From: CAZMGG01 sp964565715
GTDB taxonomy: Bacteria > Planctomycetota > UBA1135 > UBA2386
Direction of reading: 5' to 3'
Assembly: GCA_964565715.1 (NCBI GenBank)
Contig: CAZMGG010000003.1
Span: 1 to 64,000, forward strand
DNA: 64,000 nt
Part shown: positions 53,405 to 61,480 of the stretch, in pieces
Position numbering within the stretch: position 1 is the first letter of the stretch
Layout: every line of letters starts with the position of its first letter
Translations under genes and position numbers: made by a program
Notes under the pieces: model-generated
Told to the model about the DNA's origin: nothing
Databases searched by the model: none
The model's input: only the letters and a program-made list of their open reading frames with translations

Positions 53405-54063
53405 CACGATTCCCTCCGCACCCGATCGGCGGCCACCTGGAGCCCGCGCATGCCGCCGGCGATGAAGTCCACCAGCCGATTCCTGGTGGCCTGCATGTCC
53501 CTGGCGTCGCAGCGCCCGCCGCTGAAGTCTCGGAGCGTGTCGGCGTGCTGCAGCGTGTGGGCCAGCGCGCCGATGGCGAAGTGCAGCCGCCACATCGCCT
53601 CCTCGCCGTCGAGGCCGGGCTGCGCCGCCCCCAGCGCCCGCACGAAGCGTTCGGCGATCGCGCCGAACTGCTGCCGCAGGAAGGCGACCAGGAACGGCGG
53701 CTGCTCCGCCATGATGCGGCCGAACATGCGGCACATCCGGCCGTGGTCCGCGTCGTCCGGCAGCAGTTCCAGCACCGGGCTGACGAAGGCATCGACCACG
53801 GCGCGCAGGTCGGGCCGGCGATAGCCGAGGCCCGCCGTCACCGCGTCCAGGCGGCGCAGACGTTCGGCGTTGATCGGCTCGATGCGCCGCGCCAGCACCG
53901 CCTGCGCCAGCCCCTCCTTGTTGCCGAAGTGGTAGTGCACCGCCGCCAGGTTGACGCCGGCCCGGGTGGTCAGCTGGCGCAGGGAGGTGCCGGCGAAGCC
54001 GTGCTGGCCCAGCAGTTCCTCGCCGGCATCCAGGATGGCCTGCTTGGTGTCGACCTCCGTCAT
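53404..54063 (-). CDS. TetR-family repressor of the efflux operon
   Basis: The 219-residue protein has a TetR helix-turn-helix at residues about 8-55 (DAGEELLGQHGFAGTSLRQL, then RAGVNLAAVHYHFGNKEGL) and a helical ligand-binding domain with MCRMFGRIMAEQPPF. It is the first gene of the operon with the outer-membrane factor, adaptor and RND permease. Inverted repeats of the AAACG/CGTTT type lie 22-50 bases upstream of its ATG, so autorepression of the whole operon and relief by the exported drug is the likely control. Confidence 0.92.
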   Translation of the reverse strand: MTEVDTKQAILDAGEELLGQHGFAGTSLRQLTTRAGVNLAAVHYHFGNKEGLAQAVLARRIEPINAERLRRLDAVTAGLGYRRPDLRAVVDAFVSPVLELLPDDADHGRMCRMFGRIMAEQPPFLVAFLRQQFGAIAERFVRALGAAQPGLDGEEAMWRLHFAIGALAHTLQHADTLRDFSGGRCDARDMQATRNRLVDFIAGGMRGLQVAADRVRRES

Positions 54064-54084
54064 GAGGCGCCGGACGCTAGCGGC

Positions 54085-54113
54085 TCAAACGTTCGTTTCA
54101 ATCAGTCGTTTGA
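54085..54113. promoter_or_regulatory. probable TetR operator (inverted repeats)
   Basis: TCAAACG (54085-54091) is complementary to CGTTTGA (54107-54113). Nested within it, AAACG (54087-54091) pairs with CGTTT (54094-54098) around a 2-base spacer. The repeats lie just upstream of the repressor gene, in a relatively AT-rich 95-base intergenic stretch that also has a TTGACA on the minus strand near 54145-54150. Confidence 0.65.
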
Positions 54114-54158
54114 ATCCGTCGTCGACTGCGATCCTATAACATTCTGTCAATAAATGGG

Positions 54159-55355
54159 TTACGACAGATGCTCCGCCGATCGGAGCACTTCGGCCAACGC
54201 CCGGTATTGCCCCTCGGCGTTGTATGCCTGTGGGCTGACCCGCAGCAGCCGCAGCCTGGGGCTCGGCCAGCGCATCACCGGCACCTCGATCCGGTGCCGC
54301 TCCCACAGCTCCACCTGCAGCGGGTCCAGGCCGTGCGGTCCCACCGGCGGGGCCTCGCCGGGCGGCAGGATCACCGAGGCCAGCGAGCCGATCATCTCCG
54401 GCGGGCAGGGGGCCTCGGTGCCGACCGCCGCGCCGAGCAGCTCGCGCGCGCGCAGCGCCAGCGCGCGGTTCCGTTCCTGCAGCGCCGGGATGCCACCGGG
54501 CAGCAGGCCGTCGAGGAAGCGCAGCGCCGCCGGCACGCACAGGAACGGCGTCGGGTCGGCGGTGCCGGTGAAGTCGAACTCGAGCCGGAAGCGCGAGCGA
54601 TCGGTGCGCGGGCTGTTGGCGCCGTGGCTGATGGACAGCGGTCGCACGTCCGCCTGCCGGTCGCGCCGGACGTGCAGCAGCGCCGCGCCCTTGGGCGTGC
54701 ACAGCCACTTGTGGCAGTTGCCGGTGTAGAACGCGGCGCCGAGTTCGTCGAGGTCGAGCGGCAGCATGCCGGGCGCGTGCGCGCCGTCCACCAGGGTCTC
54801 GACGCCGCGCTCGCGCAGCGCCGGCACCAGCCGTTCGAGCGGCATGACCAGGCCGGTGGGGGAGGTGACGTGGTCGATCAGCAGGAGCCGCGTGCGTCGG
54901 GTGACCGCGCCCAGCACCGCGGCCACCACCTGCTGCGGATCCCGCAGCGGGAACGGGATCGGCACCACGACGATGCGGACCTCGCGCCGCGCCGCGGCGA
55001 ACTCCAGCGCGTTGCGGCAGGCGTTGTACTCATGGTCGGTGACCAGCACCTCGTCGCCGCGGTCGAAGTCGAGCGAGCGCAGCACGGTGTTGACGCCGGC
55101 GGTGGCGTTCGGCACGAAGGCCAGATCGTCGGGATCGGCGCCCACCAGCTCGGCCAGCGGCGCCCTGGCCTGGTCGAGCAGCCCTTCCAGCTCGCGGTGC
55201 AGGAACAGCACCGGCTCGCGCTCCAGGCGATCCTGCCACTGCCGCTGCTCCGCCAGCACCACCCGCGGACAGGCGCCGAAGCTGCCGTGATTGAGGAAGG
55301 TGACCGTGGGATCGAGATCCCAGTGGTGGGCGTGCTCGGACGGGGCGGGGCGCAT
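54159..55355 (-). CDS. class V PLP aminotransferase (isopenicillin-N epimerase-like)
   Basis: The 398-residue enzyme has the fold-type I class V markers: FLNHGSFGACPR near the start, PNATAGVNTVLRSLD, the PLP-ring aspartate region VDGAHAPGMLPLD, and the Schiff-base lysine in YTGNCHKWLCTPKGAA (about residue 225). Closest families are isopenicillin-N epimerase-like proteins, cysteine desulfurase/lyase relatives and EgtE-type lyases; the exact reaction cannot be set from sequence. ATG at 55355 sits close before the conserved LNHGSFG. It is upstream of the TetR operon on the same strand but separated by the operator region, so it is likely a separate unit. Confidence 0.87.
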   Translation of the reverse strand: MRPAPSEHAHHWDLDPTVTFLNHGSFGACPRVVLAEQRQWQDRLEREPVLFLHRELEGLLDQARAPLAELVGADPDDLAFVPNATAGVNTVLRSLDFDRGDEVLVTDHEYNACRNALEFAAARREVRIVVVPIPFPLRDPQQVVAAVLGAVTRRTRLLLIDHVTSPTGLVMPLERLVPALRERGVETLVDGAHAPGMLPLDLDELGAAFYTGNCHKWLCTPKGAALLHVRRDRQADVRPLSISHGANSPRTDRSRFRLEFDFTGTADPTPFLCVPAALRFLDGLLPGGIPALQERNRALALRARELLGAAVGTEAPCPPEMIGSLASVILPPGEAPPVGPHGLDPLQVELWERHRIEVPVMRWPSPRLRLLRVSPQAYNAEGQYRALAEVLRSAEHLS

Positions 55356-55543
55356 CGGCCGTGGCTTACGGGGGCGACGGCCGGCCGGCAAGCGGCAGTT
55401 GCACCGCGGCGCCGATGGCCATGCATTCTGCATGCAGGGATGGTGTCGCCACGGCGAAGACCATCCAGATCCGGAACGTCCCCGTCCGGAGCGAGCGGGA
55501 CTCGGCATGATCGTGGTCGGCGGCCATGGCGATCGACCACATA

Positions 55544-56452
55544 TCACGGGAGCCGTGGATCGGCCGCCATATCCACTCTGCGCAACTCCCCGGGCAGCCC
55601 GGCCCAGAGTGCCGTTCCGCCCAGCAGCGAGTGCACCGGACCCGGCAGCGTGACCAGCGGCACGGCCGCCTCGCGATCGTCGAGCAGCAGGAGGACCTCG
55701 CCGCGGTCGGTGCCGGCGCAGAGCTGTCCGGTCCAGGCCAGGGCCAGCACGGCGCCGCCGAGCCGCTGCCAGGTCCGCAGCAGCCGTCCGTCGCTGCCGT
55801 GCACCCGCACGCGGCCGTCGCGGGCGCCGCTGGCGACGGTGCCGTCGGGCAGGAGCAGCAGGCACTCGATGCCGGCGGTGTGGCCGAGGAACTCGGTGGG
55901 CGGGGCGAGGGGCAACGGCGTGCGCAGCAAGCGGCCGTCGACGCCGCAGCTCAGCACGGCATCGCCGCCGGCGGCGAACGCGACGCCGCGGCAGGCACCG
56001 GCGTGGGGCGCCACCGCCACCCGCGCGCCCAACGGGTCGACGAGCGGCCACAGCAGCACGGTCCCGTCGGCGCAGCCGGCCGCACCGAGCCGGCCATCGC
56101 CGGACACCGCCACCGCGGTCACCACGTCGCCCGCCACCCGCTGCGCGTGCAGGAAGCGCAGGTGCCGATCCTGCACCCAGAGCACGCCGCGCTGGCCGGG
56201 CTCGCCGCCGCCGGCGAGCAGCCGTTCGCCGCCGGGGATCGCCGCCACCGCGAACGGTCGATGGCCGGAGGCGCCGATCCGGCGCAGGTCCGGCGGCGTG
56301 CCGAGCAGCACGCCGCCCTGCGACGCGGAGAGCAGCGCGCCGTCGTCGGCCCGGGCGATGGCGGTGACCGGACCGACGTGGATGGCGGGTGGCGCTGCGG
56401 CGCAGCCGGCGAGCGTCACGAAGACGAGGATCGGCACAGGCCGCGCCCTCAC
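55544..56452 (-). CDS. WD40-repeat lipoprotein
   Basis: The 302-residue product has a lipoprotein signal (PILVFVTLAGC, lipid attachment at Cys about residue 17). About five or six WD40-like blades follow: GPVTAIARADDGALL, GDVVTAVAVSGDGRLGAAG, GACRGVAFAAGGDAVLSCG, AGIECLLLLPDGTVASGA and VLALAWTGQLCAGT. It probably forms a beta-propeller on the outer face of a membrane. Its GTG overlaps the stop of the ogt gene (GTGA), placing it last in the operon that begins at 61219. Confidence 0.82.
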   Translation of the reverse strand: MRARPVPILVFVTLAGCAAAPPAIHVGPVTAIARADDGALLSASQGGVLLGTPPDLRRIGASGHRPFAVAAIPGGERLLAGGGEPGQRGVLWVQDRHLRFLHAQRVAGDVVTAVAVSGDGRLGAAGCADGTVLLWPLVDPLGARVAVAPHAGACRGVAFAAGGDAVLSCGVDGRLLRTPLPLAPPTEFLGHTAGIECLLLLPDGTVASGARDGRVRVHGSDGRLLRTWQRLGGAVLALAWTGQLCAGTDRGEVLLLLDDREAAVPLVTLPGPVHSLLGGTALWAGLPGELRRVDMAADPRLP

Positions 56453-56940
56453 AACGCGCCCTCCAGCTCGAGCAGGAAGCGCTTGCAGCGGTCGGCGCCC
56501 GCCGCGTTGCCGGCGTAGCCGCCGAGCGCGCCGTTGCTGGCCACCACGCGGTGACACGGCACGACGATCGGCACCGGATTGTGCCGATTGGCCTGGCCGA
56601 CGGCCTGGGCGCCGCCCGGCCGGCCGACCCGACGCGCCAGTTCGCCATAGGTGATGGTGGTGCCGGCGGGGATGCGTTGCAGCTCCTGGTAGACGCGCTG
56701 CTGGAAGTTGGTGACGTACAGGCGCAGCGGCACCGAGAAGATCGTGCGTCGTCCGGCGAAGTAGTCGTCGAGCTGCTCCGTGACGTGGGCGAAGCGGCCG
56801 TCGGCACGCGGCGGCGTCGTCCACGGGAAGGGACGGGGCACGCCCTCGAGGGGCAGGTCGAGGCGGATCAGGGCGCCGTCGTCGTCCAGATGGAGGACGA
56901 GAGCGCCGAGCGGAGAGGGCCAGCAGCCGAGGTGGGGCAT
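56449..56940 (-). CDS. ogt: methylated-DNA--protein-cysteine methyltransferase
   Basis: The 163-residue cytoplasmic protein removes alkyl groups from O6-alkylguanine in DNA by irreversible transfer to its own cysteine. The active-site motif VPCHRVV is present near residue 125, along with the helix-turn-helix and arginine-finger region (GTTITYGELARRVGRPGGAQ, then VGQANRHNPVPI) and ALGGYAG after the active site. The N-terminal RNase H-like part is short but complete. ATG at 56940 gives a normal-length protein; an ATG at 56967 would add nine residues and reach into the hairpin region. It lies between DUF1501 and WD40 genes in one operon. Confidence 0.93.
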   Translation of the reverse strand: MPHLGCWPSPLGALVLHLDDDGALIRLDLPLEGVPRPFPWTTPPRADGRFAHVTEQLDDYFAGRRTIFSVPLRLYVTNFQQRVYQELQRIPAGTTITYGELARRVGRPGGAQAVGQANRHNPVPIVVPCHRVVASNGALGGYAGNAAGADRCKRFLLELEGAL

Positions 56941-56967
56941 GGTTGCGAGCAGCCGAAGTGCCAACAT

Positions 56968-57014
56968 CGTCGGCGTTCTTCCCGGAAAAACGCCGACGAC
57001 GTGTACGTTTTTCC
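56968..57014 (-). promoter_or_regulatory. two overlapping, mutually exclusive hairpins before ogt
   Basis: On the transcribed strand, hairpin B pairs GGAAAAACG with CGTTTTTCC (57014-57006 with 56992-56984), and hairpin A pairs CGTCGGCGTT with AACGCCGACG (56998-56989 with 56977-56968). They share bases, so only one can form at a time. The element fills the 78 bases between the DUF1501 stop and the ogt start. It resembles an attenuator or processing site that could uncouple ogt from upstream genes. Confidence 0.55.
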
Positions 57015-57018
57015 GAGG

Positions 57019-58269
57019 CTAGGCCAGCACCGCCGGGATCGGCCGGCTGCCCTCGGGCAGCACCCTTACCGGCCGCCCGTCGGCGGTGTGCAGCACCGCT
57101 TCCCGGTCGGCCCCGCGCAGCGCCAGCAGGGTGGCGCACAGGTCCGCCGGCGTCACCGGGTCGCCCGCCGGTTCCTCGCCACGGGCGTCGGTCGCGCCGA
57201 CCACCGCGCCCGGTCGCACGCCGGCGCCGAACAGCAGCGCGCACTGCGAGCGCGGCCAGTGGTCGCGGCCGCCGAGCGGATTGAGCCGCGGCGTGCGGCC
57301 GAACTCGCTCATCAGGCAGACCGTCACCTGCTCCTGCAGGCCGCGCCGTCCGATCGCATCCAGCAGGCCGGCCAGCGCGTCGTCGAGCTGCGTCAGCTTG
57401 GGCGGGAAGCCATACGTCAGCGCCCGCAGGATGCCCTGGTGGTGATCCCAGCCGACATCGCGCACCAGCACCGTGCCGACGCCCTGCTGGCAGAGCCGCA
57501 GGGCCAGCAGGCACGCCTGGCCGAGCCGGTGGCGGCCGAAGCGCTGCCGTTCGGCGGGCGGCTCGGCGCCGAGATCGAATGCCGCGCGCACCTGCGGATC
57601 GCGGCTCATCAGCACGGCCTTCCGCCGCAGGGCGTCGCGCACCGCCTCGTCGGCGCTGCGCGGCGCGCCATCGATGCCGTCCAGCGCGTCCACCAGCGCA
57701 TCGACCTCGGCGCGGTCCCTGCCCGGCGTCAGGTCGCGCACCGCGAAGTCGGCACGGCCGGGATCGCCGCCGGTGGTGAACGGGCCGAGCGCGCGGGGCA
57801 GGAAGCCGTGTCCGCCGTACTCCGGCGCGTCCGGGATCGCGACGTAGGCGGGCAGCGGCGCCGCCGGATCCTGGCCGAGCGCCAGCACGGCGCCGAGCGA
57901 GGGCTGCACCAGGACCGGCGAGGGCCGGTGGCCGGTCAGCAGCAGGTGCGAGCCGCGGTCGTGGTTGCCCTCGCCGTGGCTCAACGAACGGATGAGGGCG
58001 CACCGCTGGATGCGTTCGGCCAGCTTCGGCAGGTGCTGGCTCAGCACGACCTCGCCGACGCGCTTGAGCGGCATGTCGCCGCGCACGTCGGGCGGCGCCT
58101 CGGGCTTGCCGTCGAAGGTGTCGAGGTGCGACAGGCCGCCGTCGAGCCAGACGACGATCAGCGCGCGCGCAGAGCGGCGTGGCGGCAGCGGCACGGCCCA
58201 CGGCGGCAGCGCCATGACGGCGGGAGCGGCCAGCAGGCCGCGCAGGAAGGCACGACGGTCGGTGTTCAT
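57019..58269 (-). CDS. DUF1501 exported protein with Tat signal
   Basis: The 416-residue protein starts with a twin-arginine signal (NTDRRAFLRGLLAAPAVMAL). It then matches DUF1501, a sulfatase/alkaline-phosphatase-fold family abundant in planctomycetes: LIVVWLDGGLSHLDTFDGKP, CALIRSLSHGEGNHDRGSHL, GYGGHGFLP-like EYGGHGFLPRALGPF, VGWDHHQ and LMSEFGRTPRLN followed by GRDHWP. These aspartates and histidines probably bind metal. Its ATG overlaps the stop of the DUF1549/DUF1553 gene as ATGA. The two families almost always occur together; their joint role in the periplasm is unknown. Confidence 0.92.
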   Translation of the reverse strand: MNTDRRAFLRGLLAAPAVMALPPWAVPLPPRRSARALIVVWLDGGLSHLDTFDGKPEAPPDVRGDMPLKRVGEVVLSQHLPKLAERIQRCALIRSLSHGEGNHDRGSHLLLTGHRPSPVLVQPSLGAVLALGQDPAAPLPAYVAIPDAPEYGGHGFLPRALGPFTTGGDPGRADFAVRDLTPGRDRAEVDALVDALDGIDGAPRSADEAVRDALRRKAVLMSRDPQVRAAFDLGAEPPAERQRFGRHRLGQACLLALRLCQQGVGTVLVRDVGWDHHQGILRALTYGFPPKLTQLDDALAGLLDAIGRRGLQEQVTVCLMSEFGRTPRLNPLGGRDHWPRSQCALLFGAGVRPGAVVGATDARGEEPAGDPVTPADLCATLLALRGADREAVLHTADGRPVRVLPEGSRPIPAVLA

Positions 58270-60218
58270 CGGCGGGAGCCGAACGCGCGGCTCTGGAACA
58301 GGGCCTCTGCGGCGGTGGCAAGGTCGGCGCCGGCGAGCGCCTGCAGTTCGGTCGTGGTCGGCTCGCGGCACAAGGCGCGGCGGTAGAGGTCGCGCAGGGC
58401 CGCCTCGGTGGCCGGACCGGCCGGCAGCACGGTCTGCGCCGCCAGCACCTGCCGCAGGAAGGCGCCGTTCTCCTGCTGCAGGCGTTCGGCCAGCGGCGAG
58501 GCCGGATCCTCGGCCTCGTGGTCCGGCGGCGGCAGCTCGAGCACGGTGCGCACCGCAGCCCGCCAGGTGGCCGGCGGCAGCGTGCTGGCGGTGCGGCGGC
58601 CGAGGTGGGCTCGCAGCAGCGCGTCGCGCGGGTCGCCATCCGGGCTCTGCGGTGCAGAGTCTGCGGCGTAGGCGGCGCTGGTCACGATCAGGGTCACCAG
58701 CCCACGCAGGTCGCCGCGGCTCCGGGCGAACGCCAGGCTGGCGGTGGCCAGCAGTTCGCCGAAGCGCACGGGATTGGTGGGCCGGTGGTCGTCGAGCGGC
58801 AGGACCGGTGCCTCGCCGAGCAGCAGGCCGAGCACGCGGTTGCTGATGGTGCGGGCGAACGCGTCGCTGCCCTGCAGGGCGAGCCAGCGGAAGCGGCCGT
58901 GGGCGTCGAGGTCCCCGGGCGGTGCCCCGGCGGCGAGGGGCAGCAGGCGCGGCTCGACGGCGCGGCCGTCGTCGTCGTAGACGCTGCCTGGCTGCAGCGT
59001 GCCGTCGGCGCCGCGCCGCGTCGCCAGCAGGGCCGACAGGCCGAGATGATCGTGCTGGCGCCAGCGGTCCAGCGGATGGTCGTGGCAGCGGGCGCAGCCG
59101 ACGCGGATGCCGAGGAAGGCACGGGCGGCGTACTCGGCGCGATCGCGCGGGTCGCCGTGGCGTTCGAGCAGGGGCTCGCCCGGACGCAGCAGTTCCTCGG
59201 CGAGGTCGAACAGGGGCTCGCGGTCGCGCACCGCGCGCTGCAGCCGCGCGCGCAGGCCCGCCGTGCGGTCCTCCTGGCCACGCGGCGCCTCGCGGGGCAC
59301 CTCCAGCCAGTCGGCGAGATGGGCGGCGAACAGCGCGGTGAAGTCGGGGCCCGCGAGCAGCCGCTCGGCGACGACGGCGGCCAGGTCCTGGTCGGGCACC
59401 GCGGCCAGCGCGTCTTGTTCGGGCAGCGTCGGCGTGCGGCCGGCGAGGTCGAGGAACAGTCGCCGCAGCAGCGCGTGCCGGCCCGCGCGGGCGACCGGCG
59501 CGAGGCCGAGCTGCCGCAGATGCCGCTGCCGCGCCTGGTCCAGCGGATGCGCCGGCAGCGGCGCTTCGTCGGTGGCGGCGGGGGCCCACGGCCGCAAGAG
59601 GCGCAGGGTCGCGTCGGCGCCGGCATAGCGCGCCGTCAGCAAGGCCTCGCCGGGGCCGTGTTCGCAGAGCGCGCCGCCCGCCGTCACCGTCGCCACGCGC
59701 GGATCGCTGCTGGCGAACGTGGCCAGCGCGGTGACGTCGCGCCGCTCGCCGTCGCCGAGCGCGGCGGTGACGCGCAGGGCCTCGCCATCGCGGGCGAGCG
59801 TCAGCTCGCGCACCACGGCGGCCTCGCCGCGGCCGGCACCGGCGGCGATCCAGCCCCGCAGCGTCTGGTATGCGGCCGAATCGGCGGGCAGCCGTTCGCC
59901 GCCCTGGTGCGGCACCGCCAGCGAGGGCTTGCGCAAGAGGAGACTGCGGTCCGGCGCCAGGAGATCGAGGCGGCGACCGTCCTGGTCCACCGCCAGCGCG
60001 CGCCAGTCGGCGTCGGGGTCGCTGCCGAACAGCGACAGCTTGAGGCCGCCCTTGCCGGTGGCGCCGCCGTGGCAGTAGGCCGAGGAACAGCCCTGCCGCT
60101 GCAGCAGCGGCAGCACGTCCGCGGCGAACGTCGGCGTCCGCGGCGGGTCGTGCGCGCCGGAGAACGACGCGGTCAGCACCAGCAGGGCGCCGGCGGCGGT
60201 GGCGCTGGTCACCTTCAC
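58266..60218 (-). CDS. DUF1549/DUF1553 planctomycete cytochrome-like exported protein
   Basis: The 650-residue product has a signal peptide (residues 1-22) and an N-terminal cytochrome-like segment with CSSAYCHGG (CX4CH) and GKGGLKLSLFGSDPDADW, as in the GCNxGxCHG subgroup of this family. A Big_2-like Ig domain (about 140-195, DVTALATFASSDPRVATV) follows, then DUF1549 (about 215-400) with RVGCARCHDHPLDRW, a canonical CXXCH, and DUF1553 (about 420-650) with FARTISNRVLGLLLG and NPVRFGELL. It is translationally coupled to DUF1501 downstream and to the thioredoxin-like gene upstream. Function is unknown but redox-linked degradation of polymers is often proposed. Confidence 0.92.
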   Translation of the reverse strand: MKVTSATAAGALLVLTASFSGAHDPPRTPTFAADVLPLLQRQGCSSAYCHGGATGKGGLKLSLFGSDPDADWRALAVDQDGRRLDLLAPDRSLLLRKPSLAVPHQGGERLPADSAAYQTLRGWIAAGAGRGEAAVVRELTLARDGEALRVTAALGDGERRDVTALATFASSDPRVATVTAGGALCEHGPGEALLTARYAGADATLRLLRPWAPAATDEAPLPAHPLDQARQRHLRQLGLAPVARAGRHALLRRLFLDLAGRTPTLPEQDALAAVPDQDLAAVVAERLLAGPDFTALFAAHLADWLEVPREAPRGQEDRTAGLRARLQRAVRDREPLFDLAEELLRPGEPLLERHGDPRDRAEYAARAFLGIRVGCARCHDHPLDRWRQHDHLGLSALLATRRGADGTLQPGSVYDDDGRAVEPRLLPLAAGAPPGDLDAHGRFRWLALQGSDAFARTISNRVLGLLLGEAPVLPLDDHRPTNPVRFGELLATASLAFARSRGDLRGLVTLIVTSAAYAADSAPQSPDGDPRDALLRAHLGRRTASTLPPATWRAAVRTVLELPPPDHEAEDPASPLAERLQQENGAFLRQVLAAQTVLPAGPATEAALRDLYRRALCREPTTTELQALAGADLATAAEALFQSRAFGSRR

Positions 60219-61219
60219 GGCGCGTGACGCTCCAGCCACTTGCGCAGGGCTTCCTTGGTGGCCTCGCCGGCGGCGCTGTCCTGCAGGACGCGCTCGGCCA
60301 GCCGGCGAGCCTGCTCGCGGCGGTCGGGCTGTCGTTGCAGGATGGCGTCCACCTGCTGCAGCGCTTCGGCGGCGGCCTCGGCGGTGGTGTCGGCGGCGGC
60401 GAGGCGGCGGAAGGCTCCGGCGAGCGGTTCCGTGGCGTCGCGCATGCGGCCCGGCGCCACCGTGTCCATCGGCCCGCCACCGCCGGCGCGGGCTTCCTGC
60501 AGGCGCTGCTGCAGTTCGCGCACCTGCTCGGCCAGCCGCCGGCGGTCCAGTTCGAGGCGCGTCACCAGCGCCGCCAGTTCCTCGCGATCCTGCGGCAGGG
60601 TCTTGTGCAGGACCTGCTGCAGCTCGGCCGGGTCCAGCGGCGGCGGGCCGCACAGGCTGGACAGCACGACGCGCAGCAGGTCGGCGTCGTTCAGGCCGGT
60701 GTCGGTGAAGGCGAGCGAGTCCTGCACGAGGCCGTCGCGGGCCAGCACCAGGGTCAGCGCCGCCTTGCGGTTCAAGGCGTAGGCGCCGGGCCCTTCGGCG
60801 CCATCGGCGGTGACCAGCATGGGGGTGCGCATGCGCAGCGACTGCACGACCAGCGGCGTGTGCTGCTCCATCTGGGTGCGATCGGCGCCGAGCCGGACGC
60901 TGGCGGTGACGAGGCCCATCGGCAGGAGTTCGGCGCCGATCTCGTCGAACGCGCGCAGCATCGGCGCGACGTTGCGGGTCAGCTCGTGGACGAACAGGAT
61001 CGCGGCGGGACCGCGTTGCATCGCGGCGGCGGCGTCGTACTGCTGGCCGCTGCGCGGGCCGACGACGGCCACCACCTGCAACTCGCCGAGCCTGCGGCCC
61101 TTCGGCGGCCCGGACTGCAGCTTGCCGGTGGTGGGCGGCGTGGGGGCCTGGGGGGTCTCCTGGGCGGCCAGTGCGGGAGCGAGCAGCGCGAGGAGCGCGC
61201 ACAGGGAGGAACGGCGCAT
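60215..61219 (-). CDS. exported thioredoxin-fold-like protein with coiled coil
   Basis: The 334-residue product has a signal peptide (residues 1-19, cleavage after LAAQ). Residues about 40-195 look like a thioredoxin-like or redoxin fold (VAVVGPRSGQQYD, GPAAILFVHEL, then TLVLARDGLVQDSLAF) but contain no CXXC, so redox activity is unlikely. Residues about 215-250 form a coiled coil (RRLAEQVRELQQRLQEA), followed by a helical tail. The stop overlaps the GTG of the DUF1549/1553 gene, so it heads this operon. Exact function unknown; a scaffold for the neighbouring cytochrome proteins is a guess. Confidence 0.75.
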   Translation of the reverse strand: MRRSSLCALLALLAPALAAQETPQAPTPPTTGKLQSGPPKGRRLGELQVVAVVGPRSGQQYDAAAAMQRGPAAILFVHELTRNVAPMLRAFDEIGAELLPMGLVTASVRLGADRTQMEQHTPLVVQSLRMRTPMLVTADGAEGPGAYALNRKAALTLVLARDGLVQDSLAFTDTGLNDADLLRVVLSSLCGPPPLDPAELQQVLHKTLPQDREELAALVTRLELDRRRLAEQVRELQQRLQEARAGGGGPMDTVAPGRMRDATEPLAGAFRRLAAADTTAEAAAEALQQVDAILQRQPDRREQARRLAERVLQDSAAGEATKEALRKWLERHAP

Positions 61220-61372
61220 CGGCGGGAGGATAGCGGCGGCGGGGGCGGTGCCGGCGCGGTTGCAGCTTTCTTGCAGGTGGCCGGCTCAGCCGCCGAGCTG
61301 GCGCAGCGCGCGGACGCAGTTCTGCGTGGAGGGTTGACAGGGGCAAATGCGTCAGGGATGGTTTGCCAGTCG

Positions 61373-61393
61373 GCTCCGGGTGGTCTGGAGCCC
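61373..61393. terminator. short hairpin in divergent intergenic region
   Basis: GGCTCC (61373-61378) and GGAGCC (61388-61393) form a perfect 6-bp stem with a 9-base loop, followed by CTTT on the plus strand. It lies in the 261-base region between the thioredoxin-like gene and the GH43-like gene, where base composition changes. A TTGACA hexamer sits near 61335. The assignment as terminator or leader structure is tentative. Confidence 0.3.
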
Positions 61394-61480
61394 TTTGGAG
61401 TTCCTATTCGCTGACACACAGCTACGCCGCTCAAGCGTTGGAGTGTTTCAACGCACAAATGATGAAGACGAGGAGCGATC

